This document shows, in pieces, positions 9,701 to 16,539 of a DNA stretch of 64,000 nt; positions within the stretch are counted from its first letter, which is position 1; every line of letters starts with the position of its first letter. The stretch is taken from NCBI RefSeq assembly GCF_018860705.1, contig NZ_JAHKQA010000030.1:1-64000 (forward strand), given 5' to 3'. This DNA is from Citreicella sp. C3M06 (GTDB taxonomy: Bacteria; Pseudomonadota; Alphaproteobacteria; Rhodobacterales; Rhodobacteraceae). Below the pieces are notes generated by a model. The model was not told the origin of the DNA, ran no database searches, and was given only the letters and a program-made list of their open reading frames with translations. A program made the translations under genes and the position numbers.

Positions 9701-11141
9701 TCGAAATCACAGGTCCGGCGCCGCTGTCGTCGTCGAGGACGGTGGCTGTCCCGACCAGCCCGCCTGTTCCGAACACCGAATTAGAGGGCGGCGTGACCAC
9801 CAGTGAAAACGCCTCGGTCGGCTCGGAGATCATGTCTCCGAAGACCGGCACAGCGACGCTGGCGGTGGTTTGGCCCGGCGCAAAGGTCACGCTGCCCGAT
9901 TGGGCCTGATAATCCTGCCCGGCAATGGCCGATACATTTTTCGTGGTGTAGAGGACGGTCAGCGCGCTTGACGCTGGCCGCGACAGGTCGATCTCGAACA
10001 ACGCCAGCTGGCTGCCGCTGTCGCCCTCGACCAGAACCGGGTCGGACACGAACAGATCAAGGTCCGATCCGGTACCATCGTCGTCGTGGATGATGCCGTT
10101 TGCACGCAGTACCGGTGCATCCCCTGCCAATGCGGCATTCGCGGATTCATCGAAGAGCTCGATGGTGAAATTATTGTCAATTTCGTGGGTGGCATCGCTG
10201 CGGGCGTAGACATAGATGCTGGCAGTGGTCTCGCCGGGGGCGAAGGTTAATGTGCCGTTGTTGCTGGTGCCGGTTGGGGCGTAGTACAAATCGTCATCAT
10301 TGGCGGTGCCGTTCAGCAGGGTGCGATAATTAACCGTGATCGCATCAGTCGCCGGTTCGGACAGGCTTACCACGAAGCGCAAGTACTCGCCTTCGAGCGC
10401 CGCGCCATCTGCGATCGAGATCACCGGACCGGGGCCGCTGTCATCGTCGAGGATCGTCGCGCTGCCCACCCGCCCGGCGGTGCCGGTGAGCGGTCCAGAG
10501 ATCGGTGTAATCACAAGATCAAACGCTTCGGAAAATTCCGAGATGCTGTCGCCGATGATCGGCACCGTGACCAAGGCGACGGTCTGCCCGGTGAAGGTGA
10601 TCGAGCCGCTGCGCGCCTGATAGTCCTGCCCGGCGGTGGCAGATCCGTCGACGGTGCTGTAGTTGACCAGCAATGCGGTGGAAGGAATCTGCGACAGCCG
10701 GACTTCGAACACCGCGTTGCGGGTGCCGCTGTCCCCCTCGACGATGGTCGGATCGGACACGAACAGATCGAGGTTTGATCCGCTGCCGTCTTCATCAAGG
10801 ATCACACCGGTCGCGCTCAGCGTGTTGCCGCCGCCTGTCAGATCGACATTTGCCGACGGATTGAACAGTTCGACCACGAAGTTCTCGTCGCGCTCATCAT
10901 CATTGTCGCCGCGGGCGTAAACGTTGATGGTCGTGGTGGTCTCGCCGGGGCTGAAGGTGATCGTGCCGTTGTTGGTGTTGCTGGTCGGGGCGTAATACAG
11001 ATCATCGTCGTTGGCGGTGCCGGTGGTCAGGGTGCGCCACTGAACTGTGGCTTCATCGGTCAGCGCCTCCGACAGTGTGACGGTGAAGGTGACATATTCG
11101 TTTTCAAGAGCGGTGCCGTTGGAAATATCGATCGTTGGCAT
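6789..11141 (-). CDS. Giant RTX protein with eight Calx-beta domains (type I secreted adhesin-like)
   Basis: 1450 aa, no N-terminal signal peptide. Residues 1 to about 950 are four tandem pairs of Calx-beta domains (recurring blocks LEGEYLRFVV, TVNYRTLL, DDDLYYA, and LDLFVSDP with VEGDSGS). From about residue 955 come many RTX nonapeptides (GGxGxDxLx type), arranged in a higher-order repeat with DTAQGGA-like spacers. The last roughly 60 residues (from DVFVFGRGTG to the hydrophobic end ATIAFL) look like a type I secretion signal. RTX repeats bind calcium and fold outside the cell. Calx-beta arrays are found in large adhesins and matrix proteins, so a surface or biofilm-matrix role is inferred. 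A ribosome site GGGGAT precedes the ATG. It is monocistronic, with a full CtrA box about 190 bp upstream. Confidence 0.88.
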   Translation of the reverse strand: MPTIDISNGTALENEYVTFTVTLSEALTDEATVQWRTLTTGTANDDDLYYAPTSNTNNGTITFSPGETTTTINVYARGDNDDERDENFVVELFNPSANVDLTGGGNTLSATGVILDEDGSGSNLDLFVSDPTIVEGDSGTRNAVFEVRLSQIPSTALLVNYSTVDGSATAGQDYQARSGSITFTGQTVALVTVPIIGDSISEFSEAFDLVITPISGPLTGTAGRVGSATILDDDSGPGPVISIADGAALEGEYLRFVVSLSEPATDAITVNYRTLLNGTANDDDLYYAPTGTSNNGTLTFAPGETTASIYVYARSDATHEIDNNFTIELFDESANAALAGDAPVLRANGIIHDDDGTGSDLDLFVSDPVLVEGDSGSQLALFEIDLSRPASSALTVLYTTKNVSAIAGQDYQAQSGSVTFAPGQTTASVAVPVFGDMISEPTEAFSLVVTPPSNSVFGTGGLVGTATVLDDDSGAGPVISIADGAALEGEYIRFVVTLSEPASDAVTVNYRTLLNGTANEDDLYYASSSSSNNDTVTFAPGETTASIYVYARSDSTNERDQNFSIELYDQSDNAALAGGAAVLSANAVIYDDDGTGPNLDLFVSDPLLIEGDSGSQLALFQIDLSQPASSALTVRYSTADGSATAGQDYQAQSGTVTFAAGENTATVAVPVFGDRLSEPSEAFSLVVTPPLGVSLGSGGLVGTATILDDDSGLGPVISIADSTNLEGEYLRFVVTLSEPATDAVTVNYRTLLTGSADDDDLYYASSSSSNNGTVTFAAGETTASIYVYIRSDSSDERDENFAIELYDESSNASLAGGVSTLRANATILDDDGAGSNTMLLASPDPVFEGYGGTFLRAIEVQLSQPLTTAETFDVTATGFTATLGDDVTLVTDTVTFVPGQTSATVLVRTRSDNLVEGTETFQLNFTARAGTYVNGTIPSVTVSIEDGAGYGGTPTTMDDRLIGTMGADNIDALAGNDTVFGWFGADTLFGNAGRDRLWGGPGNDRLWGGLDNDLLVGEDGADLLRGEAGGDTLRGGLGNDTLFGGADNDLLAGEAGNDVLWGEDGEDTLQGGGGNDSLHGGTGADQLHGGTARDRLWADNGNDSVWGGDGRDRAFLGGGDDVYTDTSQNTAEGADTVWGGSGNDTISTGGGDDLVHGQLGDDSVEGGLGNDSLYGESGADTLIGGDGADLLEGGASADLLLAGGWNDTVRGGDGADMARLGLGNDLYTDTAQGGALGQDTVWGDGGNDTINGGGGDDLLYGNGGRDSLVGADGNDVLRGGFHHDTLVGGSGADTLYGENGNDRVEGGNGTDRAFLGNGHDLYIDTAQGGAFGADTVWGGAGNDRINGGGGNDSLNGDLGNDRLVGNTGDDTLTGGAGEDVFVFGRGTGADVISDFTLADDQLELRVGVTDLSDLSVADQADGVLLAWATGSVLIEGVTATELETATIAFL
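8310..11130. repeat. Approximately 711-bp intragenic tandem repeats (Calx-beta pairs)
   Basis: The same block (minus strand, coding GPVISIADGAALEGEY and variants) recurs near 10430, 9720 and 9010, with a diverged first copy at 11140. The period is about 710 bp. Each unit encodes two Calx-beta domains. Copies two and three are the closest pair, consistent with recent duplication or recombination. Confidence 0.85.
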
Positions 11142-11465
11142 GGGTAATCCCCGTCATTTTAACTGGTTAAAGTACACGCGAACCGCAAGGAGGGTGCGCA
11201 AAGCTGGAATTTTACCGTATCGAGAGGGGTTGCAGGCCCGACACCGGGGCGGGCGCTGTCTTTGAAATGCCAAAGGCATGATTGTCGATGCCAGCATCGC
11301 GCAAACCAAACCACACTCGATACCTACGTTAATGAATCGTTAACCCGACTTCCCGAACGGTACGCCGCAGCTTTGCGTCGCGTCAACATTTTGTGAGCAA
11401 CCGGCGGGTCGCGACGACACCAAATTGGGCCCTGCGCGATGGACGCCGCGATTTCGCTTTCGGCA
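11142..11465. promoter_or_regulatory. Intergenic leader of the RTX gene
   Basis: Non-coding 324 bp between the RTX gene start and the end of the methyltransferase gene. It holds TTAAC-TG-GTTAA (11159-11170) just upstream of the ribosome site, a small palindrome ATGCC-AAA-GGCAT (11267-11279) and a full CtrA box (11329-11344). No other gene is evident. Confidence 0.7.
11329..11344. promoter_or_regulatory. CtrA box upstream of the Calx-beta RTX gene
   Basis: TTAA-TGAATCG-TTAAC is an exact match to the alphaproteobacterial CtrA full site TTAA-N7-TTAAC. It is about 190 bp upstream of the RTX start codon. Regulation by CtrA is inferred from the match and the intergenic position. Confidence 0.65.
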
Positions 11466-12230
11466 TCAATCCTTTCGTACGGCCCTCAGGATCACCGGAT
11501 TGCCGATCCTGTCGGACAGCCCGGCAAGCTGCGCAATCCGTTCAAGCGCCGAGGAAATCTCGGGTCGCTTGAGGGTCCGGTGCAGCACCATGGGAAAGAC
11601 GAACTGGCCGGTCTCGCGAATGTTGCAAAAGCCGTGGCTATCAAGGGCGGCGTGCATGTCACGGCGGGCAATGGTCCGATAGCGGCGCGTATCGCCCTCG
11701 ACTTTCTTTTTCAGCCCAAAGAGCAGCGGCTCTAGCAGGTTGGCGCCGCCCGGAATCGGATAGTCGAGGATCACCGCATGCCGGGCGACCCGCGTCAGTT
11801 CCGACAGATGCTGCTGCCAGTCGGCGACATGGGCCAGCATCCGGAAAGACGTCACCACGTCGAAACTGCGATCGGCGAAGGGCAGGGCGGTCAGACTGCC
11901 GATCTGCGTTTGCAGCTCGGGATGCGACAGGTCACGAACACGGCCAAGCGCCAGCTCGCAGCTGGCAAGCACGCAGACCGGGTGGCCACGGGGCAGCAAC
12001 GCATCGGCCACCTGCCTGTGCCCCCCCCCGACGTCGAGAACCCGCGCCCCGGGCCATGGCGCGATCATCTGGCGCAGGATCTCGGTCTGGCGCGACAGCA
12101 GCCAGGTGCCGGCCACCCCTTCGAAGCGGCGTGCATAGCGTTCGGACGATGAGTCAAGGTCTGGCGCCTCTGCGCCGATGTCCGGCTGCGCCAGCGGGCT
12201 GCCATTCAGATCCGTGTCTGTCGTGTTCAT
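11466..12230 (-). CDS. SAM-dependent class I methyltransferase
   Basis: About 254 aa. It has the SAM-binding motif I ARVLDVGGGHRQVADAL, an acidic residue ending strand 2 of the Rossmann fold, and motif IV FDVVTSFRMLAHVADW, the Methyltransf_11 pattern. The substrate is unknown; in this setting O-methylation of a sugar or lipid-linked glycan is plausible. An upstream TTG at 12239 is in frame, but the ATG at 12230, preceded by GAGTGAT, is the likelier start. It lies 44 nt after the epimerase gene on the same strand, probably one operon with it. Confidence 0.8.
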   Translation of the reverse strand: MNTTDTDLNGSPLAQPDIGAEAPDLDSSSERYARRFEGVAGTWLLSRQTEILRQMIAPWPGARVLDVGGGHRQVADALLPRGHPVCVLASCELALGRVRDLSHPELQTQIGSLTALPFADRSFDVVTSFRMLAHVADWQQHLSELTRVARHAVILDYPIPGGANLLEPLLFGLKKKVEGDTRRYRTIARRDMHAALDSHGFCNIRETGQFVFPMVLHRTLKRPEISSALERIAQLAGLSDRIGNPVILRAVRKD

Positions 12231-12274
12231 ATCACTCAATACCCAACCAATCGAAATGTCTGAAAAAGGCGATC

Positions 12275-13267
12275 TCAGGACGGCGTCAGATAACCCCGCT
12301 CGGAATAATCCTTGATGATGTCGGCAACCTCGCCGGAAAAATCCTGTTTCGGTTTGAACCCGAGCTGGGCGCGCGCCTTCGAGATGTCGAAGGCGCGGTT
12401 CTTGAGAAAGAACGACACGCGCCGGGGAAACAGCGGCGGTTCAATGCCAAAGGGCTTGCACAAGGTCTCGGTCACATGCGCCAGCGCCATCACCGGGCCG
12501 GTCGGAAGATGCAGGCCCGGTTCTGGCACGTTCAGCTGCCGCGAGATCTCCTGAACCGTATCCTTGAGGGTCATGTACCTGTCGCCGCCGATCAGGTAGG
12601 CCTCGGCGTTGATCTGCGTGGCCTGCATCGCCAGCACGAAGGCCTCCGCCAGATCGCGCACATCGATCCAGTGGGTCAGCGCCAGACCTTTGCCAACGTA
12701 AAAGAACTTCTTCTGCGCGATCATCCGGAACAGTTTAAGCGTCCGGGTGTCGCCGGGGCCGTAGATCATCGCCGGGCGCAGCACCGCACCGCTGATCTGC
12801 CCTGATTTGAAAAAGGACATGGCGATGTTCTCGCCGGCAATCTTGGATTCCTGATACAGATCGCCGGGGTTGAACGGCATGGTCTCGTCGCCGGGCGGGT
12901 TCGCGACATGGCTGTGCACGCCGTTGGTCGAACAATGCACGATGCGCGGCACGCCCGCTGCAATCGCCGCCTCGAACACGTTCTGTACGCCCGCGACATT
13001 GACATCGTGAAACGCCTTGTCCGGAACGTTGGCCTGCCGGAACAGCGCCGCAACGTGATAGACGCCGCTGATGCCCTGCATGGCAGCGGGCAGCGTTTCG
13101 GGTTGCGTGATGTCGGCGATGATCACCTCGGCATATGGTTCAAGCGCCGCCGCCTGTGACGCCTTGCGCACCATGGCGCGCACCGCGATGCCCTTTGAAT
13201 GAAGATGGCGCACAAGGTGCTCGCCAACAAATCCCGCCGCTCCGGTTACCAGATAAAGACCTTGCAT
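12275..13267 (-). CDS. NAD(P)-dependent epimerase/dehydratase (extended SDR)
   Basis: 330 aa. The N-terminal Rossmann motif GAAGFVGEHLV (TGxxGxxG family), VYHVAALF, a Ser (HCSTNG) and the catalytic YxxxK pair (YQESKIAGE, about residue 145) define an extended short-chain dehydrogenase/reductase like NAD-dependent epimerases and dihydroflavonol reductases. The start ATG at 13267 has AGAGGG 7 nt upstream; the longer in-frame ORF is not supported. It probably makes or modifies a nucleotide sugar or lipid substrate and is cotranscribed with the methyltransferase. Exact substrate cannot be told. Confidence 0.83.
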   Translation of the reverse strand: MQGLYLVTGAAGFVGEHLVRHLHSKGIAVRAMVRKASQAAALEPYAEVIIADITQPETLPAAMQGISGVYHVAALFRQANVPDKAFHDVNVAGVQNVFEAAIAAGVPRIVHCSTNGVHSHVANPPGDETMPFNPGDLYQESKIAGENIAMSFFKSGQISGAVLRPAMIYGPGDTRTLKLFRMIAQKKFFYVGKGLALTHWIDVRDLAEAFVLAMQATQINAEAYLIGGDRYMTLKDTVQEISRQLNVPEPGLHLPTGPVMALAHVTETLCKPFGIEPPLFPRRVSFFLKNRAFDISKARAQLGFKPKQDFSGEVADIIKDYSERGYLTPS

Positions 13268-13724
13268 ACCAAACCCTCTGAAGCCCGTGAAATTCGGACA
13301 GGGACAGTGTGGGCCGCGTTGGATTTTCTGGCAAGACCGGGACGCGAAGTTTGCCGATTCAGACTCGCCCGCAAAAACTGGCGGTGAAGATATCATCCGT
13401 GCCGGCTATTTCCGGCGCGGCGCGCGTGCATGGCAGCGGATTTTCGGGGTTCAGAGCCTCGGCGCGCAGCTGTGCCTTGCAAAGACGAATTGTCTGCCGG
13501 TAAGCTTGGCCTCAAGGTCATTTCGATCAAACTGCGCCCGGTGTCATCTTGTCTTTGATCGGGTCTGTATTTGTATTTACCCCCGGTCTTCCGGGGGGTT
13601 CCAGTGCACGAGGTTGCTTGACCATGTTCCGGACCGTCACTCTGCGCGCATGCGCGCCTGCCACGGGTAGCATGGCGATGATCGCAGCGCCGATTGAGCG
13701 ACGCTGGCACGCAGAGATCCGGCG
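13268..13724. promoter_or_regulatory. Divergent intergenic region with a hairpin
   Basis: 457 bp between the minus-strand epimerase and plus-strand glycosyltransferase genes. The only clear structure is CCCCCGG-TCTT-CCGGGGG (13580-13597), a 7-bp stem with a tetraloop about 130 bp before the glycosyltransferase start. It could be a leader attenuator. No convincing gene was found. Confidence 0.5.
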
Positions 13725-14735
13725 ATGAATGCGCAGGATCCCGTGATGCATCCGAAGCCAGCTGTGCTGCCCGCCGAGGTTCTGGTGGGCATCCCGGCGC
13801 TGAACGAGTCCGCCCATATCGAGGCCTGCCTGCTATCGCTGCTTGGCGACGATCCCTTCATGCAGGACGTGACGCTGATCGTCGCCGACGGCGGCAGCAG
13901 CGACGACACCCGCGAGATCGTCCGGCGCCTTGCGACGCGCCTTGCGAACCTGCGCCTGATCGACAACCCGGCAAAGCTGCAAGCCGCCGCCATGAACGCC
14001 ATCGTCGCAAAGGCCGGGCCACAGCACCGCTTCCTTGTGCGCTGCGACGCCCATGCGGCCTATCCGGCGGGCTATGTGCGGGCGGTCGCCGAAAGCCTCG
14101 CGCAGCGGCCCGAGGCGGCATCCGTCGCGACGGTGATGGATGCGGTCGGCGAGGGATGCTTTGCGCGTGCGGCGGCCTGGGTGGTCGACACGCCGCTCGG
14201 GTCGGGCAAATCGGCGCATCGGGGCGGATCGCAGTCGGGTTGGGTCGATCATGCCCATCACGCCGGTTTCCGGCTGGACTGGTTCGGCCAGATCGGCGGT
14301 TACGATCCGGCGTTTTCCCACAATGAGGACGCCGAGCTTGATCACCGTCTGGGTCTTGCCGGAGGGAAAATCTGGCTGGATGCCGATATCCGGCTGGATT
14401 ACCGGATGCGCCCCACGCTGCCCAAACTGTTCAGGCAATACTGGAACTATGGTCGGGGCCGCGCCAGAACCGTGCTCAAGCACCGGATGCGGCCGCGGCT
14501 GCGCCAGATTTTCCCGCTGCTCGCCGTGCTTGGCATCGTGGCGTCTTTGGGGCTGGGGCTGCTTTGGTCTCCGGCGCTGCTGCTCGCGGCCAGCTATGCT
14601 GCGTTGATGGTGGGGGTCTCGCTTGCGGGGGCCGTCGCGTTGCGCTCGGCCTGTGGGCTGTTGGCCGGGCCGGCGATGGGCGCGATGCACATCGCCTGGG
14701 GGCTGGGGTTCTTGCGACAGGTGATCTTGCGATGA
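13725..14735 (+). CDS. Family 2 glycosyltransferase (ExoA-like)
   Basis: 336 aa. A GT-A fold begins LVGIPALNESAHIEACL and continues with the nucleotide-binding VADGGSSDDTREIV, a donor DxD-like RCDAHAAYP and an acceptor block HNEDAELDHRL. Two or more hydrophobic helices follow near residues 265-330, so it is membrane-attached. This plan matches succinoglycan glucosyltransferase ExoA, which acts on an undecaprenyl-linked oligosaccharide at the inner-membrane cytoplasmic face. The stop overlaps the next gene's start (ATGA), so the two are translationally coupled. ATG at 13746 is an alternative start. Confidence 0.87.
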   Translation: MNAQDPVMHPKPAVLPAEVLVGIPALNESAHIEACLLSLLGDDPFMQDVTLIVADGGSSDDTREIVRRLATRLANLRLIDNPAKLQAAAMNAIVAKAGPQHRFLVRCDAHAAYPAGYVRAVAESLAQRPEAASVATVMDAVGEGCFARAAAWVVDTPLGSGKSAHRGGSQSGWVDHAHHAGFRLDWFGQIGGYDPAFSHNEDAELDHRLGLAGGKIWLDADIRLDYRMRPTLPKLFRQYWNYGRGRARTVLKHRMRPRLRQIFPLLAVLGIVASLGLGLLWSPALLLAASYAALMVGVSLAGAVALRSACGLLAGPAMGAMHIAWGLGFLRQVILR

Positions 14736-15655
14736 GCGCGCCGTTTCACCGGATTGACGCCTTGCTTTGCACCTTCCGGCGGCCGGAAGTGCGTGACACG
14801 CTGCTCTCGCTCGAGGCGCTGGACCTGCCAGCAGGCATCGATCTGCGCATCGTCGTGGCCGACAATGACGACACGCCGAGTGCGCGTGAGATCGTCTTTG
14901 AAACGGCGGCGCAGATGCGCCTGCCGGTGCTTTACCTGCACGCGCCGGCCTTCAACATCTCGGTTGCGCGCAATGCCGGGCTGGAGGCGGCTTCGGAGCG
15001 ACAAGCCGATTGGGTCGCCTTTCTCGACGATGACGAACGGGCTGATGCCGATTGGTTGGCGCGGCTTGTGGCCCGCGCAAAGGAAACCGGGGCCGACGCG
15101 GTATTCGGCCCGTCGCTGGCCGAATACGGCCCGGATGCGCCGGACTGGATACGCGGTCAGGATTACCATTCGAACCGGCCGGTGCGTCGCGGCACGGTCG
15201 TGCAGACAGGGCACACGTGCAATGCGCTTTTGCGCTGGAACAGTGCCGCATGGCGCGATCAGCGCTTCGACGTGGCACGCGGCAGGGCAGGCGGCGAGGA
15301 CACCGAATTCTTTTTTCGCCTGCACCATGCGGGTGCGCGGTTCGAGATCGCCGAAGACGCGATCGTGCGCGAAGGCGTGGCGCCGTCCCGGATGACCTTT
15401 GGCTGGATTCTGCGCCGCAAGTTCCGCTCGGGGCAAAGCTATGCGGCGGGTGCGCACGGCTGGAAAAGCCGGGCGGCGCGCTGCGGCTTGGCGTTTGGCA
15501 AAGGCCTGTTCTGTGCCTGTACGGCGGGGCTGTTCGCGGCGTCGCGCGCCGGGCGCAATCGCTGGCTGTTGCGCGGGGCCCTTCATGCGGGCGTTGTCGC
15601 AGGATGCCTGAACCTGCGGCAACCGCAGATCTACGGTCTCGATTCCCGGCCCTGA
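14732..15655 (+). CDS. Family 2 glycosyltransferase (ExoM-like)
   Basis: 307 aa. It has IDALLCTFRRPEVRDTL at the N-terminus, VVADNDDTPSA, a GT-A DxD-type motif FLDDDERAD at about residue 95, and an acceptor-site GGEDTEFFFRLH. A C-terminal amphipathic/hydrophobic section (GLAFGKGLFCACTAGLFAA) suggests membrane association. The organisation is that of ExoM-type beta-1,4-glucosyltransferases of succinoglycan assembly. It is coupled to the upstream ExoA-like gene and ends 7 bp from the convergent sulfotransferase gene. Confidence 0.87.
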   Translation: MSAPFHRIDALLCTFRRPEVRDTLLSLEALDLPAGIDLRIVVADNDDTPSAREIVFETAAQMRLPVLYLHAPAFNISVARNAGLEAASERQADWVAFLDDDERADADWLARLVARAKETGADAVFGPSLAEYGPDAPDWIRGQDYHSNRPVRRGTVVQTGHTCNALLRWNSAAWRDQRFDVARGRAGGEDTEFFFRLHHAGARFEIAEDAIVREGVAPSRMTFGWILRRKFRSGQSYAAGAHGWKSRAARCGLAFGKGLFCACTAGLFAASRAGRNRWLLRGALHAGVVAGCLNLRQPQIYGLDSRP

Positions 15656-15662
15656 GCCGCCG

Positions 15663-16502
15663 TCACACCTGCCAGGAGTCGAAAGGCAGCCCGGACAATA
15701 CGCGAAAGGCGCGGGCATCGGGGGCCAGCCGTTCTGCGATTTCGGCGCGCAGTTCGGGCCCGATTGCAGGGGCAGACCGGTTCGGAGCGACCGACAGCAG
15801 GTTGCGCGCCTTGTCCCGCGCGCCCCGGCTGATGTAGCGATCAAAGCGGCGCAGGCCGCGACTACGCCATGCGCGCTGCACAAAACCGGGCAGGCGCGCG
15901 TTCGATGCGGCGTCGTTGAACGTGGGAATATCTGCGATACCGTAGCGAGAGACGCCGACGAAATCGACCACCCCATCCATCACCGACTGAGGGTCACGGC
16001 GCATCTGGTCGAAGTCGATGATCAGCAGCTGTTCACGGGCGAAGTGTTCCAGATAGGCGTTGATCTGCATGGTGTAGCGGCTGGTTTCAAGCATGTTCTG
16101 CCCGACCCGCGAGGCCATGAGTTCCTCGGGTTTGACCCGCGCGGTTCCGGTGCTCCAGGCATGTTGGTAATGCGAGATCAGACGATCGACAGGGTCGCGC
16201 GCCAGAAAGATCAGCCGGACATCGGGCAATATGCCGTGAATGCGCGCCGGAACGCCGCGCCACAAATGGCACATGGCGTAATTCGGCGACGCTTCGCCAT
16301 AAATCGAGTATCCTGGATCGAACTGGCTTTGATACCACGACATTCCAAGCGGGAAGTTCATTTTAGGAACGAAGAAATCGGTTTCCTTCATCCGCGACAT
16401 ACCAATTTCGGGATGATTGGACAGATGATGATAAAGAGTGGTCGTGCCAGCGCGCATTGCGCCGATCACGATCAGGCCGGGAAGGAGTCTCATAGGTTTC
16501 AT
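15663..16502 (-). CDS. Sulfotransferase (PAPS-dependent), EPS locus copy 1
   Basis: 279 aa. The N-terminal PAPS 5'-phosphosulfate loop is IVIGAMRAGTTTLYHHL and the 3'-phosphate block is FLARDPVDRLISHYQHA, as in the heparan-sulfate-type sulfotransferase domain family. It likely moves sulfate from PAPS to a glycan hydroxyl in the cytoplasm. The start has AGGGAG 6 nt upstream. It follows the ExoP-type gene on the same strand by 37 nt, so it belongs to the export/copolymerase operon. The acceptor is unknown; EPS repeat units are the likely target. PAPS synthesis genes are not in the window. Confidence 0.88.
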   Translation of the reverse strand: MKPMRLLPGLIVIGAMRAGTTTLYHHLSNHPEIGMSRMKETDFFVPKMNFPLGMSWYQSQFDPGYSIYGEASPNYAMCHLWRGVPARIHGILPDVRLIFLARDPVDRLISHYQHAWSTGTARVKPEELMASRVGQNMLETSRYTMQINAYLEHFAREQLLIIDFDQMRRDPQSVMDGVVDFVGVSRYGIADIPTFNDAASNARLPGFVQRAWRSRGLRRFDRYISRGARDKARNLLSVAPNRSAPAIGPELRAEIAERLAPDARAFRVLSGLPFDSWQV

Positions 16503-16539
16503 CCAAACTCCCTGTGATATTCTGGCTCCGACAGGTGCA

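Noticed and set aside
13393-13710. Open frame of 105 codons on the minus strand between epimerase and glycosyltransferase
   Set aside because: No ribosome site, atypical Arg/Ser-rich composition and position within a likely divergent promoter region.
14594-15976. Open frame (460 codons) on the minus strand
   Set aside because: Antisense to the ExoM-like glycosyltransferase and running into the sulfotransferase gene in another frame; the real genes have clear motifs.
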